Shown: positions 35,812-44,677, counted from the first letter of the stretch. The stretch: 64,000 nucleotides of DNA from Paenibacillus sp. FSL K6-1096 (GCF_037977055.1 NZ_CP150274.1:1736001-1800000), one strand, 5' to 3'. Notes: generated from the sequence alone by a model not told the origin. Translations and numbers: made by a program.

Positions 35812-36450
35812 CTATTCCTTTACCTTCCAACCTTCAAAAAGCTTCGGAGAAGCAAACCTTGTACCATATTCATCTATGAAATAAACATATACTCTGTCAT
35901 CATCCGTAATTACATACTTGTAATCCAGTATAGTCTGCGAAATTAAAGTTCCGTACGATTCAATAAATCGTTCTTTCTGAAAATCTTGAGAGTAATACCA
36001 TGAATCTGAAATCGTAACGTCAATCTGACTCCAGCCGTTATCGCGTGGTTTTATTTCAAGAATTGCACCGTCCGCTTGCTTATATATTCCTTTTAGCTTT
36101 GCTGTCATTTTCTCAGCGTTTTGTTTCAAACGATCAAAGATATATACGACTTGATTGTGGCTATCTATCACTTTATAAACCAAGTAGTTTGTACGTCCAT
36201 CATTGTAGGTAAGACTCGCTACAGCGCCTGAAATGGATTGAGCTTTTTCTTTAGCAACTTCCTTTTTTGTTTTGTTAAGAATGATTTTAATTGTCCTATC
36301 CTCATCCGATATTAAGTAGTAGTTAATAAGTAGATACCAAGACGTTTCACTGAAATTGTATTCCATTTCATTTTGCAATGATTTTGGAGTAAACAATGGA
36401 ATACCATCACTGCCACTACTAGAATTCATTTCAGCTGCAGGCGACTTCAT
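35812..36450 (-). CDS. Hypothetical protein, 212 residues
   Basis: A soluble-looking protein rich in Tyr, Lys and Asp with no motif I recognise; no signal peptide or membrane span. The central part (GAVASLTYNDGRTNYLVYKV, DRLKQNAEKMTAKLKGIY) looks alpha/beta. It sits 160 bp upstream of hsdM on the same strand, inside the island, so it may be cargo. The start is uncertain because no clear ribosome site precedes 36450. Confidence 0.5.
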   Translation of the reverse strand: MKSPAAEMNSSSGSDGIPLFTPKSLQNEMEYNFSETSWYLLINYYLISDEDRTIKIILNKTKKEVAKEKAQSISGAVASLTYNDGRTNYLVYKVIDSHNQVVYIFDRLKQNAEKMTAKLKGIYKQADGAILEIKPRDNGWSQIDVTISDSWYYSQDFQKERFIESYGTLISQTILDYKYVITDDDRVYVYFIDEYGTRFASPKLFEGWKVKE

Positions 36451-36635
36451 CCCATAAGTACCTTTTCATGTCCACTCCCCTAAACCATCATACAAAAGTG
36501 TAAGTATTATAAAATGTATTCTTTTCGAGTTAATCTTTTTCCTGCATATGGAATTGGCTCAATCGTTTTTTGCTTAAAAAATGCAAACAAAAAAGAGCAC
36601 CCCAAGGCACTCTTTTATTCACTCCCTTATTCTCC

Positions 36636-36848
36636 TTACTCCCCCGGCACATACTCCACCAACTCCGAAAGCTTACATTTAAACGTATCGCATAACCTGA
36701 CCAGCGTCTCCAGCTTAACAGTCTCCAAGTCGGTCTCCCGATATAGTTTGTTAATCGAATTCCGGCTTAGGCCTGATTTCTCCATCAGCTCGGTGATGTC
36801 GTCGATCCGGTGTTTGGCCATTAGCATTCTTAAGTTGCTTTTTAGCAT
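36636..36848 (-). CDS. Small XRE/Cro-type HTH regulator
   Basis: 70 residues, a single helix-turn-helix of the Cro/CI type: MLMAKHRIDDITELMEKSGL, then SRNSINKLYRETDLETVKLE and LVRLCDTFKCKLSELVEYVPGE. It is divergent from the 96-residue gene at 36995, with about 145 bp of AT-rich promoter DNA between. A decayed copy of its 3' end is at 24022. Probably controls the divergent gene or itself. Confidence 0.85.
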   Translation of the reverse strand: MLKSNLRMLMAKHRIDDITELMEKSGLSRNSINKLYRETDLETVKLETLVRLCDTFKCKLSELVEYVPGE

Positions 36849-36994
36849 AAGGTTCAGCTCCCCTCCACTTAATTATGTATCTATAGTTATGCTCCGCTTT
36901 CCGTTATCCTTATAGAGTTAAATATTAACTTTACATTATCACTTACAAGGTTATATAATAACCTTATAAGGTTAACGACAGGGAGGTGTCAGGT

Positions 36995-37285
36995 TTGTAT
37001 CAATCTTTAGAAGCTTTAACTGATCCCTTGATTCGTATCCGGCTTGAAGCGATGTACCGGGAACTGCTGGATAACGATACTACGTATAATATGCTGCTGC
37101 AAGAGAGTGTTCAGTACTTCCACCAACTTAGAAACGCCCTGCCGGAGGAGCATCAGGATGCTGCTTTTCAGTATGAAGACACGCAGCTTTCCCTTCACGC
37201 TATTACTGAACGCTCCATTTACCTGCAAGGCTTCAAGGATGCGCTCTATCTCTTCAATGAGCTGCGTAGTTCCTCTCCTGCATAA
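36995..37285 (+). CDS. Small helical protein of the tRNA-Leu module, unknown function
   Basis: 96 residues from TTG 36995 (GGGAGG seven bases upstream; a GTG at 36986 overlaps that site). Predicted helical, rich in Leu, Gln and Glu, with no family I can name with certainty; it faintly recalls DUF6809. A truncated near-copy is at 24069. It is divergent from an HTH gene and followed by a terminator and tRNA-Leu, an arrangement duplicated at the other end of the island. Confidence 0.65.
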   Translation: MYQSLEALTDPLIRIRLEAMYRELLDNDTTYNMLLQESVQYFHQLRNALPEEHQDAAFQYEDTQLSLHAITERSIYLQGFKDALYLFNELRSSSPA

Positions 37286-37332
37286 TTCTAGCTTAGCTGC
37301 ACATTTTCCTGTTTTTGATCTGTATGTATAGA

Positions 37333-37363
37333 AAAGACGCATTCGACTGAATGCGTCTTTCCC
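37333..37363 (+). terminator. Terminator before tRNA-Leu
   Basis: AAAGACGCATTC-gact-GAATGCGTCTTT; the same hairpin recurs at 24316-24342. Confidence 0.7.
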
Positions 37364-37376
37364 TACTTCTTATTAG

Positions 37377-37462
37377 TGCCGAGGACGGGGGTCGAACCCG
37401 TACGGTACTCACGTACCGCAGGATTTTAAGTCCTGTGCGTCTGCCTATTCCGCCACCCCGGC
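37377..37462 (-). tRNA. tRNA-Leu (anticodon UAA)
   Basis: 86 nt. Acceptor GCCGGGG pairs with CCTCGGC (one G-T), D-stem GCG/CGC, anticodon stem CAGGA/TCCTG with loop CTTAAAA, long variable arm typical of class II tRNA, T-arm CGGGTTCGACCCCCG. CCA is not encoded. It is the intact copy at the right end of the island. Confidence 0.93.
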
Positions 37463-37552
37463 ATGAGTTGTGCGTTGTTCACGCGACAAGGAATATAATA
37501 TCACGTATCTTAAGGATACGCAATCAGTTTTCACATAATTAATGACTGCAAC

Positions 37553-37586
37553 AAAAGCCCGCCCAGCCGAAGCTGATACGGGCTTT
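37553..37586 (-). terminator. Terminator of the WGxxGxxG gene
   Basis: On the minus strand AAAGCCCG..CAGC-ttcg-GCTG..CGGGCTTTT, followed by TTGTT. Confidence 0.75.
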
Positions 37587-37620
37587 GTCTCTACTCAATT
37601 TCTTGTTGGTGCTTCCCGGT

Positions 37621-38070
37621 CTAATGCCGGTCACGCTCACCAGTTCTGCTGCGCATGCCGGCCAGGCCGAGGAGACCGAGCAGACCGAGCCAGCCCCAGT
37701 TGGAGCGGTTGTCGTTGTTGTTGTTCGTGGTGGTGCTCTGTGCCCGGTAGCGGCCCGTGGTGTTATTGTTGGACAGCGGGGAGACGGAGCTGTTGTCGCC
37801 GGTACGGATTTTGTCGCGCATGATGGTATCATCCCGGCGCAAGGTATCGCGGGTATTATTCATCATGGTGTTGCCGCGGTCCATCATGTGGTCGCCCATA
37901 TTGCCCATACGTCCGTCAGTGGTGGTGCTGTTCATGCCTGGAGCAGAGGTGCTCATAACGCCCGGAGTCGTGGTCGTCATACCGCCTGCTGCTGCGGAGA
38001 TGTCACCGGCTCCGAGCAGACTCATGGACAGAACTGTACCGCAGGCAATCGTTGTAATCAGCTTGTTCAA
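37621..38070 (-). CDS. WGxxGxxG-CTERM secreted protein
   Basis: 149 residues: signal peptide (cleavage near ISAAAG), a low-complexity Thr/Asn/Met/Asp-rich middle (DRGNTMMNNTRDTLRRDD), and the C-terminal sorting-like end NWGWLGLLGLLGLAG followed by basic residues. WGxxGxxG proteins are characteristic of Paenibacillus and Bacillus; function is unproven, but the tail acts like a membrane-retention or processing signal. Terminator follows. Confidence 0.85.
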   Translation of the reverse strand: MNKLITTIACGTVLSMSLLGAGDISAAAGGMTTTTPGVMSTSAPGMNSTTTDGRMGNMGDHMMDRGNTMMNNTRDTLRRDDTIMRDKIRTGDNSSVSPLSNNNTTGRYRAQSTTTNNNNDNRSNWGWLGLLGLLGLAGMRSRTGERDRH

Positions 38071-38147
38071 AATATTGTGCCCCCTTCATGGATGGTGGTT
38101 TATCGCTGATAATTTCCCCATCCGGGACACGGTCTATACAGAGAACT

Positions 38148-38834
38148 TTATTCCTTCACAATGTTCACGGTTTTGGTGCGCGGATCATACGCCACTTGGG
38201 CTCCAAGCGCTTCGGCTATGGTCCGTACCGGTGCATAGGTTGTATCGTTATCCATGAGTCCGGTGGTCAGCTTGCGGCCGTTCAGTGTGATATTGACCGG
38301 AGTATCCTTGTTCACGTCTGGCTCACCTCCGTTTATCATGCTCAGCGCGGCCTTCACCTGCTGGGCGGTCGGCTTCTTGCCGGCGCGCAGCTCTGCAGTG
38401 GTCAGTCCGAAGCTCATCTGTAGATGCGAGTAATCCTTGAACGAGGTCCAGTCCCCGCCCCATTCGAAGCCAAGCTTCTTCGCCTCCTGCGCGACCTCCT
38501 GCCAGTCAGCGACCTTGTCGCCATCCCCGTCGCGGTTCATATCCCAGGACACATTCCTGCCGTCCGGCAGGAGCAGGGCGAAGTCAACCGCCAGTCCATA
38601 ATTATGATAGCTGCTGCCGCCGCGGACATTCGTCACAATATTGCCCTTCTTCGTTCTTCCCTGTGCGTACAGTGCATTCTGTTCTGCGATGGTGCGCATT
38701 CCCTGCGTGATAATGATCGGGACCCCGCGGTTATAGCTTCGTCTGATCAGCTCGTTGGCCCCGGCCAGCACGGCCGGATGCAGATTGCTAAGCCTTCCTG
38801 CCGATTTGCTCTTCACTTGCTCAAGCGTAAGCAT
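38148..38834 (-). CDS. M15 peptidoglycan peptidase with stalk domain
   Basis: 228 residues. Residues 1-145 are a CwlK/endolysin-type M15 peptidase (LHPAVLAGANELIRRSY, TQGMRTIAEQNALYAQGR, SSYHNYGLAVDFA, DYSHLQMSFG with His and Asp zinc ligands). Residues 175-228 are a copper-amine-oxidase-N 'stalk' repeat (PVNITLNGRKLTTGLMD, AYDPRTKTVNI). It cuts the peptide stems of peptidoglycan. No signal peptide is visible, as in phage-type endolysins. A 1-gene unit. Confidence 0.88.
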   Translation of the reverse strand: MLTLEQVKSKSAGRLSNLHPAVLAGANELIRRSYNRGVPIIITQGMRTIAEQNALYAQGRTKKGNIVTNVRGGSSYHNYGLAVDFALLLPDGRNVSWDMNRDGDGDKVADWQEVAQEAKKLGFEWGGDWTSFKDYSHLQMSFGLTTAELRAGKKPTAQQVKAALSMINGGEPDVNKDTPVNITLNGRKLTTGLMDNDTTYAPVRTIAEALGAQVAYDPRTKTVNIVKE

Positions 38835-39026
38835 ATACTCACCCCCTGGTACAGTATATGCATGTCTGTGCCGGACGGCTTGCTCCAGTTTCCCGGAGAA
38901 CTACCCATTTTCCCGATAAAAGCATAGGATTCGACGAATTCCATCCGCCGCTTCCTGATAAATTCCGGCCGCTCCGGCCAGAATAAGCATATAGACTGTA
39001 AACTCCTAACCCTTCAGAAAGGCGGA

Positions 39027-39188
39027 ATGAATATGGATATTCACAGCAACAGCTACCGTATCGCGGCATTTGACAACCGGGAGGAGGTCGTCGAGGTGAT
39101 CCGCGAGGCTGAATCCGCGATTGCCAAGATGACCGGAATCCCGGAGGTCACACTTATTGCGTATGAGAAGACGGATAGCGGGGAATAA
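39027..39188 (+). CDS. Small hypothetical protein, 53 residues
   Basis: Compact acidic protein starting MNMDIHSNSYRIAAFDNREE and ending VTLIAYEKTDSGE, with an AAAGGCGG site. Codon use is coding-like and the frame is clean. I know similar short proteins from other Paenibacillus genomes but no function. Confidence 0.6.
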   Translation: MNMDIHSNSYRIAAFDNREEVVEVIREAESAIAKMTGIPEVTLIAYEKTDSGE

Positions 39189-39230
39189 CCGGATTCTTTT
39201 CACACCACAGCTCCCCGTCCTGTCTTCACC

Positions 39231-39563
39231 CTAGACAATATAAGCCTCCACCACATCATCTACCAGCAGCCACTTCCATTCCTCCGCCCACTGCAGCTTG
39301 AATTCACGCGAGTGGGTGTGGATGGAAGTCACAAATCCGCTTAAGCGTCTCCGCTCCAAAGGGCTATACAATTCAACCGTTACCCGCACATGACTCCGAA
39401 GCGACAAGGCCAGCGTATGCTCAATCTCCTCCACCTTCTGCGCATCCAGCACCGGCCTCAGGCTATGCCAGGTCTCCCGTTCCACCCTTCCTGCCTGCTC
39501 CATATACGAGGAAATAATCCGTCTGCGCTCTGCTAATCCGTTATCCTCCAGCTTCTTGCCCAT
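39231..39563 (-). CDS. YolD-like protein
   Basis: 110 residues starting MGKKLEDNGL, ending WKWLLVDDVVEAYIV. YolD-like proteins are small and often lie with UvrX/DinB-type polymerases, but none is here. The start at 39563 is set by AGGAGGAACGGAG immediately upstream; longer frames start in non-coding DNA. Function unknown, possibly related to DNA damage response (family knowledge). Confidence 0.78.
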   Translation of the reverse strand: MGKKLEDNGLAERRRIISSYMEQAGRVERETWHSLRPVLDAQKVEEIEHTLALSLRSHVRVTVELYSPLERRRLSGFVTSIHTHSREFKLQWAEEWKWLLVDDVVEAYIV

Positions 39564-39707
39564 CTCCGTTCCTCCTATCTGATGTATCTTTCCACTCAAC
39601 ACAGAACATATGTTTGTATTATAGCTGCGGCTCGGCCGCTTAGGCAAGCAGAAATTAATGTCATCCCGGCAGGCTAAGAGGAATAGAGCAAAGGGCCTAT
39701 GCACAGC

Positions 39708-39742
39708 AAAAAGACGCCTACAGTTCAGCTGTGAAGCGCCTT
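39708..39742 (-). terminator. Terminator of the lipoprotein gene
   Basis: Imperfect hairpin (GGCGCTTCACAG with CTGTAGGCGTC) followed by TTTTTG on the minus strand. Confidence 0.55.
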
Positions 39743-39769
39743 CATCCGATTTCTTTTATGCAATTATCT

Positions 39770-40402
39770 TTAGTCTGCTATAGTCCCTGGGGCACTTTCC
39801 GAGCCTGTGTTGCTGCCAGCATCTGCTGCATCCTTCTTGGTTCCGGCATCCGCTTCAGTTCCGGTTCCCACACTGGTCTGCAGGCCGTCCTCTGACGTAA
39901 TCAGTCCCACTTCCAGTCTGGCTTCGTTCAGCTTGGAGATGCCGTAGAGCATGGCTACGTCTGCCTGCTGGTTCATGGCGTTGAATTCCTCAGCGGTTAC
40001 ATCCGGTGACACCGCGCTCTTGGAGGCTTGCTCCTTAAGGTCATACGCACTCTTGAAGGCAATGAAGGATTCTCTCAGCAATGTCTCTATGGTGTCCGGC
40101 AGGCTCCCCGAGATCTTAATCCCGCTCACCTGATCTGATATCTCGGAGGCAGTATTCTGGAATTGATCTAGAGCCTTTTGCAGTTCCTTGCCGGTGGCTT
40201 GTCCGGTGGAATACGAGGTTAGTGTAGCATTGAAGTTCTCCAGCGAGGTTTTACCCATTTCGTCGAATTTCGACATTTCATTATAAAAGTTAAGTACCGT
40301 GTTCTGCACCTCTTCATGGGAAGCCGGTTCAGCACTGTTATTCCCGCAGGCGCTAAGGACCAGAACAGCAAATAGCACACCCGCCAGTAAAGCTTGTCTC
40401 AT
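39770..40402 (-). CDS. Lipoprotein, unknown function
   Basis: 210 residues; signal peptide with lipobox LSAC (Cys19). The mature part is mostly helical (EEVQNTVLNFYNEMSKFDEM, LQKALDQFQNTASEISDQV) and ends in a low-complexity Thr/Gly/Ala/Asp tail. Resembles helical substrate-free lipoproteins of Paenibacillus with no assigned role. Followed by a terminator and divergent from the zinc-ribbon gene. Confidence 0.75.
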   Translation of the reverse strand: MRQALLAGVLFAVLVLSACGNNSAEPASHEEVQNTVLNFYNEMSKFDEMGKTSLENFNATLTSYSTGQATGKELQKALDQFQNTASEISDQVSGIKISGSLPDTIETLLRESFIAFKSAYDLKEQASKSAVSPDVTAEEFNAMNQQADVAMLYGISKLNEARLEVGLITSEDGLQTSVGTGTEADAGTKKDAADAGSNTGSESAPGTIAD

Positions 40403-40601
40403 CTTGTCATCCCTCCACTTAACAGAATAATCGCGATTATGGTTAAGCGCAAATGAAATTATTGTAAAAGCGGAGGAAATGAAACATCTTTCTGCAGTAA
40501 AGCGTATGCAATGAATAGAAATCCGGTCCGGTTCCTGTGATGACGGAGGATTTCCGTTATATTATAATGAATCTATCTGTCAAATGAGAGGAAGCGATCC
40601 T

Positions 40602-41096
40602 ATGCCTTATTGCACAGCCTGCGGTTCAGAATACAAGCAAGGTGCCAAGTTCTGCGGAGAATGCGGAGCGGACACGGGGGATCTTGCGGCGGGCGGTTCA
40701 CAACGTACGGTTACAAGCAGAGGCGGCGGCTCCCAGCCGGAAACCGAGCTATGGCAGGGCAAGCCTGCCGGCATCTCCGACCGTCTCAAGGGGCTGATCG
40801 GGCTGAATACGACGAGATACACGATTACGTCCCAGCGGATCAAGGTGAGAAGCGGGCTGATCGGTAAGGATGCCGAAGAAATCGAGCTGCTGCGCGTCAA
40901 CGATTTCTCCGTCACCCAGTCCATTATGCAGCGTATTCTGGGCATTGGAACGCTTATTATTTTGTCGGATGATACTTCATCTCCACAGCTTCCCTTCTAT
41001 AGAATCCGTAGGGCTCATGAGGTTAAGGATATTCTGCGCCAGGCTGTCCGCGATGAGAAAATCGCCAACAACATCAGCTACCGCGAACAAATCTGA
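40602..41096 (+). CDS. Zinc-ribbon plus PH domain protein
   Basis: About 164 residues from ATG 40602 (GAGGAAGC upstream). Residues 1-25 are a zinc ribbon with two CxxC pairs (YCTACG, FCGECG). Residues 60-150 match the bacterial PH (bPH_2) fold: TRYTITSQRIKVRSGLIGKD, RVNDFSVTQSIMQRILGIGT. These cytoplasmic proteins are thought to bind membranes or scaffold signalling; role unknown. Confidence 0.82.
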   Translation: MPYCTACGSEYKQGAKFCGECGADTGDLAAGGSQRTVTSRGGGSQPETELWQGKPAGISDRLKGLIGLNTTRYTITSQRIKVRSGLIGKDAEEIELLRVNDFSVTQSIMQRILGIGTLIILSDDTSSPQLPFYRIRRAHEVKDILRQAVRDEKIANNISYREQI

Positions 41097-41111
41097 TCTG
41101 TCTTCATCTGC

Positions 41112-42602
41112 TTATTCAGGGAGGTATAGAGCCTCCAGCGGAATCACGCTTCTGCCCTGGCTCTTGCTCTCCCACATCAGCACCGCACGCGCATCTCCCT
41201 GGTTCTCGTAATACTCCACCTTCAGTTCATGCAGCTTCCCCGCAATCAGGTCCACCGTGCCTTTCCGTTCCTCCCCGCTCTGCTTGATCCAGCTGTCAAT
41301 GACCAGCTTCCCGTCGATCCATATCCGGATACCGTCATCCGAGTAGGAGTAGATCGTATACGTCTCGCTGAACGCTGCACTCAGTCTGCCGCTCCAGCGT
41401 ACCGAGAACAGGTCTGCGTTGACCCCCGGGCCGGGCGAGGCCTGTCTCCAGGCGAAGTTAATATTGGCATCCGTCCGGGTCAGGGCAGGTGTGCCGCTAA
41501 GCTTAATATTATTGTAGTATTGCCCGTACAGTCCCGGCTTCGGAAGCACTCCTGCGGAGGCATCGAAGGCGGCTGCTTTGGCTGCATACTCGTCCCTGGA
41601 GAGCACGAAGCTGTCTTTCATAAAAGCCTGTATCGCCGCCTCCTTATTCTGCTCATACAGCAGCTTGCCCCAGGTTAACTGGTAGCTCCATTTATTCTGC
41701 TTACCTGCCAGAACAGAAGCCTGCGGAAGCTGGCCGTTCTCGCCAATGGCGATCAGCTTGCCGCGTCCAAGATCCCACATACTGTCATGATGGCTATCCT
41801 TGTAATCCCCGTCATAGATATCCGCTGCCAGCACATCCACTCTGCCGCTGCCGGGATAATACTTCGCCGGGTCCTCACTATTCTTGTTCTTCGCATTAGG
41901 ACTCCATACCCACAGCAGATTATGCAGCTGATGATAGACGGTGTAGCGGTCGAACATGAGGTTCCATAGGGTGACAAAAGAGGACTTCTGCCCCCACCAG
42001 AACCAGCCGCCGTTCATCTCATGGTAAGGTCTCCAGAGGACGGGAACGCCGGCGTCTTGCAGTTTTTTGAGAAAGACTGCGACCTTATCCAGCTCTGCAA
42101 GCATGGCCTTGTTCTGAGGCGTTCCGGATGTGATGTACGGGGTAAAATTGGCTTCACTGAGGCTCATCGATACATTCGTCCAGGCCGGGGCAGTTCCCGG
42201 CAGATTGGCGTGGTAGCTCATCGCTACAATGCCCCCGGCTTTGTGCCAGCGGATGGCGCTGTCCGTCACCCCCTGGCGCTGGCTGGTGATCTGCTGCTCC
42301 GTCTGATTGCTGATTGGCCCCATCTCATAACCATGGACTCCGGCATACGTGCCGGCCGTATTCTTCAGCTTGTTATTCAGGTCGTCCGGGGCCTCCAGAT
42401 AATCATGCAGCCCGCTGATGATCCCCTGCCCCTGCAGCCAGTACAGCGTCCCCAGCAGCTTCCTTGCCGGATCAGCCAGCTCCGCATCTGCGGGAGCCAT
42501 CTGCACCTTGCGAAAAGCCGCCTGCCACTGCACATCGCCAATCAGCCGGGAAGCGGAGTCCAGCAGGTCCCTCAGATTGCGTTCTTCCACATTTTCCACC
42601 AT
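41112..42602 (-). CDS. GH26 family (beta-mannanase-like) enzyme with C-terminal PA14 domain
   Basis: 496 residues. The GH26 barrel spans about 35-345 with acid/base Glu195 in [16 protein letters not shown] and nucleophile Glu288 in LIAIGENGQ; further GH26 marks are SYHANLP and SGLHDYLE. Residues 355-496 are a PA14 carbohydrate-binding domain ([39 protein letters not shown]). GH26 enzymes cut beta-mannans or related glycans. No signal peptide is seen, which is odd for a PA14-carrying mannanase; the enzyme may act in the cytoplasm or use non-classical export. It stands alone. Confidence 0.86.
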   Translation of the reverse strand: MVENVEERNLRDLLDSASRLIGDVQWQAAFRKVQMAPADAELADPARKLLGTLYWLQGQGIISGLHDYLEAPDDLNNKLKNTAGTYAGVHGYEMGPISNQTEQQITSQRQGVTDSAIRWHKAGGIVAMSYHANLPGTAPAWTNVSMSLSEANFTPYITSGTPQNKAMLAELDKVAVFLKKLQDAGVPVLWRPYHEMNGGWFWWGQKSSFVTLWNLMFDRYTVYHQLHNLLWVWSPNAKNKNSEDPAKYYPGSGRVDVLAADIYDGDYKDSHHDSMWDLGRGKLIAIGENGQLPQASVLAGKQNKWSYQLTWGKLLYEQNKEAAIQAFMKDSFVLSRDEYAAKAAAFDASAGVLPKPGLYGQYYNNIKLSGTPALTRTDANINFAWRQASPGPGVNADLFSVRWSGRLSAAFSETYTIYSYSDDGIRIWIDGKLVIDSWIKQSGEERKGTVDLIAGKLHELKVEYYENQGDARAVLMWESKSQGRSVIPLEALYLPE

Positions 42603-42737
42603 CCTTTACCATGTGTTTGTACATTTTATGACGAATTGTGGAATTTCAGCACGGCGAATATCCAGCCATCCGGGCGGTTTCAATGCTATACTAATGTCAG
42701 CCGCAGGCTATATTACAACACCGTACAAGGAGCAGAT

Positions 42738-43181
42738 ATGAAAAAGCGTAAATCCGTCATCCGTCTCGTCATCCTTCTTCTGTTCAGTCTGGCTGCCTAC
42801 TGGTTCGGGTTCGGGGAGAACGGACAGTGGCTGCCGCAGCCCGCACCAGGCCAATCCGAGGCCGTGAAGCTGGAATTCCCGGCACAGCGGTTCCCGGAGA
42901 CAGCCAAGCACATCCGTGAGGCGATCCGCAAGGGGCATCCGGCGGTATGCACCATTGACCGGAAGGAAGCCGAGCAGAACCGCAAGGAATCCCTGAAGGG
43001 CGTGCCCGTCAAAAAAGGCTACGACCGCGACGAATGGCCGATGGCCATGTGTGCGGAGGGTGGAGCCGGCGCAGATATCAAGTACATAACCCCCGGCGAT
43101 AACCGCGGGGCAGGAAGCTGGGTAGGCAATCAGCTGGAGGACTTTGCCGACGGCACCAGGGTGGAGTTCATGTTCAAATAG
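42738..43181 (+). CDS. Secreted NucA/NucB-type DNase
   Basis: 147 residues; N-terminal membrane anchor/signal ([18 protein letters not shown]), then the NucA/NucB catalytic core: [37 protein letters not shown]. The Asp-Arg-Asp-Glu and Asp-Asn-Arg-Gly pieces carry the catalytic residues. Likely extracellular DNase (DNA uptake or nutrition). Site AAGGAGC before ATG 42738; the longer frame is in the antisense of the GH26 gene. Confidence 0.88.
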   Translation: MKKRKSVIRLVILLLFSLAAYWFGFGENGQWLPQPAPGQSEAVKLEFPAQRFPETAKHIREAIRKGHPAVCTIDRKEAEQNRKESLKGVPVKKGYDRDEWPMAMCAEGGAGADIKYITPGDNRGAGSWVGNQLEDFADGTRVEFMFK

Positions 43182-43216
43182 GCGTCAGCGGCTCTTGTTG
43201 TTTTATCCCATTTCAT

Positions 43217-43453
43217 TTGAATGAAGCGTACAATGAAAGGGGAGCTAATAAAGAAGATGGAGAGCCGCAAGTGTTCTATATCTGTTACCGGGGCAGGCGG
43301 CTGTATGGACCGATGTCTGAGGCTGAAGCCTTACAGGAATGGTTCGCGCTCGCCGGAACAATCAAAGAACTCTATATTGTCGAAATCGATGCAGCCACCG
43401 GCAGAATCAAACGCCAGATCGGGCCCACAGTCCGCAAAAATAAGAAAAAATAG
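43217..43453 (+). CDS. Small hypothetical protein
   Basis: Up to 78 residues; coding-like segment VFYICYRGRRLYGPMSEAEA continuing to RIKRQIGP with a basic Lys tail. Start uncertain: ATG 43217 has a poor site, while GTG 43271 follows GGAGAG at suitable spacing. Function unknown. Confidence 0.5.
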   Translation: MNEAYNERGANKEDGEPQVFYICYRGRRLYGPMSEAEALQEWFALAGTIKELYIVEIDAATGRIKRQIGPTVRKNKKK

Positions 43454-43502
43454 CCCTGTCCGGCACAGGGCCGTTCAGGGCTGCGTTTCGCTGCAGGTCT
43501 TT

Positions 43503-43661
43503 TTAGAACAGACAGGCTTTAGTGATGATAACCAGCAGGATGAACAATACCAGAATAGCGCCAGTGGAAGTCCAAGGGCTGACAACCGGAACGACTGGAG
43601 GTCCCTGATTTACTCCGCCAACGTTATTTCCACAACCGCAACCATATTCTGCTCCCATCAT
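43503..43661 (-). CDS. YjcZ-type small membrane/spore protein
   Basis: 52 residues: Gly/Cys/Asn-rich start (EYGCGCGNNVGGVN) and a single membrane span (ILVLFILLVIIT), the YjcZ (SscA-like) pattern known from spore-associated proteins. Excellent site AAGAGGAGGAATTA. Absent from longer-frame searches because of its length. Confidence 0.78.
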   Translation of the reverse strand: MMGAEYGCGCGNNVGGVNQGPPVVPVVSPWTSTGAILVLFILLVIITKACLF

Positions 43662-43751
43662 TAATTCCTCCTCTTGAATATTGAATACAGCACAGAATAT
43701 GTGAAATTCCGTCCCGATGCATGGGCCTTACGGCAAAGAAATCACATTCAC

Positions 43752-43780
43752 CTAACGGACAGGCGGCCATCGGCCGATAT
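43752..43780 (+). promoter_or_regulatory. Sigma-D (motility) promoter candidate
   Basis: CTAA-C at 43752 and GCCGATAT at 43773-43780 with 16 bases between, matching the CTAAA-N15/16-GCCGATAT consensus. It lies 45 bp before the YjfB-type start. Confidence 0.72.
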
Positions 43781-43825
43781 AAGAGAGGAAAGACCGGGTT
43801 CAAATCCCTGATGGAGGTTGCTGTT

Positions 43826-44002
43826 ATGGATATTGCCGCTTTATCCGTGGTTATGAGCCAGTCTGCGTTACAGCAGGCCGCAGGGCTGCAGGTTATGAGT
43901 CTTGCCAAGGAGCAGGCCCAGAGCGAGGCCCAGAGTATGGTCCAGATGCTGAGCCAGGCCCCGCACCCCAGCTTGGGAAAAACACTTGATATTCGAGTGT
44001 AA
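43826..44002 (+). CDS. YjfB-type putative motility protein
   Basis: 58 residues starting MDIAALSVVMSQSALQQAAG, the usual beginning of the YjfB family (PF14070), rich in Gln, Ala and Met. GGAGG lies eight bases before the ATG and a sigma-D promoter candidate further upstream, which agrees with sigma-D control of yjfB in Bacillus. Function in motility is not known. Confidence 0.85.
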   Translation: MDIAALSVVMSQSALQQAAGLQVMSLAKEQAQSEAQSMVQMLSQAPHPSLGKTLDIRV

Positions 44003-44067
44003 TTCCTTTATGCTTACATACATAGGAACACCCGTTCCATTCAGCCGCCGCTTGGAGGCGGATTGCT

Positions 44068-44090
44068 TAGCCCTTTAGGGCTTTTCTTTT
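44068..44090 (+). terminator. Terminator of the YjfB-type gene
   Basis: AGCCCT-tt-AGGGCT followed by TTTCTTTT. Confidence 0.7.
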
Positions 44091-44131
44091 GGCCAATAAT
44101 ACGAACATACGATCTTATATTGGGGTGATTG

Positions 44132-44677
44132 ATGATGCAAGGTTATTATCAGATGACAGCATTGGAGCAATGGACAGAGGATCTCTATCAGCGGATCGGG
44201 GTCCGCCAGCCGTCCGACATCTCCATCGATTACATAGCGGACCGGCTGAATATCTGGGTCCACTATCTGGATGTCCGAAGCAAGGCGGTGGAAGCTGCGG
44301 CCGGAATGTACAGCGTGTATATCGACAACAGGCTGCCTCCCGAGCTTCAGCGGCTGGAATTCCTTCATGAGCTCTGCCACCTGCTGCGCCATGCCGGGAA
44401 ATCGACCCTGATGCCCGCTGAGTTCACACAAGCGCAGAGGGATGAATCCGAGCGGTTCATTCTGTACGCCTCCATGCCCTATTCGATGATCTCTAAGGGC
44501 ACCCTGCCTGAGCTTCGCGATGATGCCGTTGCCGAACTGGCGGTAACCTTCCAGGTCCCGGTTCCGCTGGCGGTGCAGCGGATTGACCAGATCCAACGGC
44601 GGATTTTTCAGGGGCAGCTTATGGCCGTTATGGAACGGGGCGAAGACAGAAATATCATCCACAGACATATTCGCTAA
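44132..44677 (+). CDS. ImmA/IrrE-type metallopeptidase
   Basis: About 181 residues with zinc motif HELCH (LEFLHELCHLLRHAG near residue 80) and a downstream helix (DESERFILYASMPYSM) giving the third ligand. ImmA-like peptidases cut phage or element repressors to switch on defence or excision; here no repressor gene is adjacent, so it could be a remnant of a mobile element or a general regulator. Starts at ATG 44132 or 44135 after GGGGTGATTG. Confidence 0.83.
   Translation: MMQGYYQMTALEQWTEDLYQRIGVRQPSDISIDYIADRLNIWVHYLDVRSKAVEAAAGMYSVYIDNRLPPELQRLEFLHELCHLLRHAGKSTLMPAEFTQAQRDESERFILYASMPYSMISKGTLPELRDDAVAELAVTFQVPVPLAVQRIDQIQRRIFQGQLMAVMERGEDRNIIHRHIR

Noticed and set aside
37351..37542. 63-residue plus-strand frame over tRNA-Leu
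   Set aside because: It is the known artefact of translating a tRNA complement (GGRTRTVLTYRR...).
37542..38257. Several plus-strand frames opposite the WGxxGxxG gene
   Set aside because: Repetitive Val/Gly/Pro-rich shadow translations; the minus-strand protein has a signal peptide and family tail.
42021..42737. Long plus-strand frame before the NucA/NucB gene
   Set aside because: It is antisense to the GH26 gene with low-complexity, atypical residues; the real NucA/NucB start is ATG 42738 with a good site.
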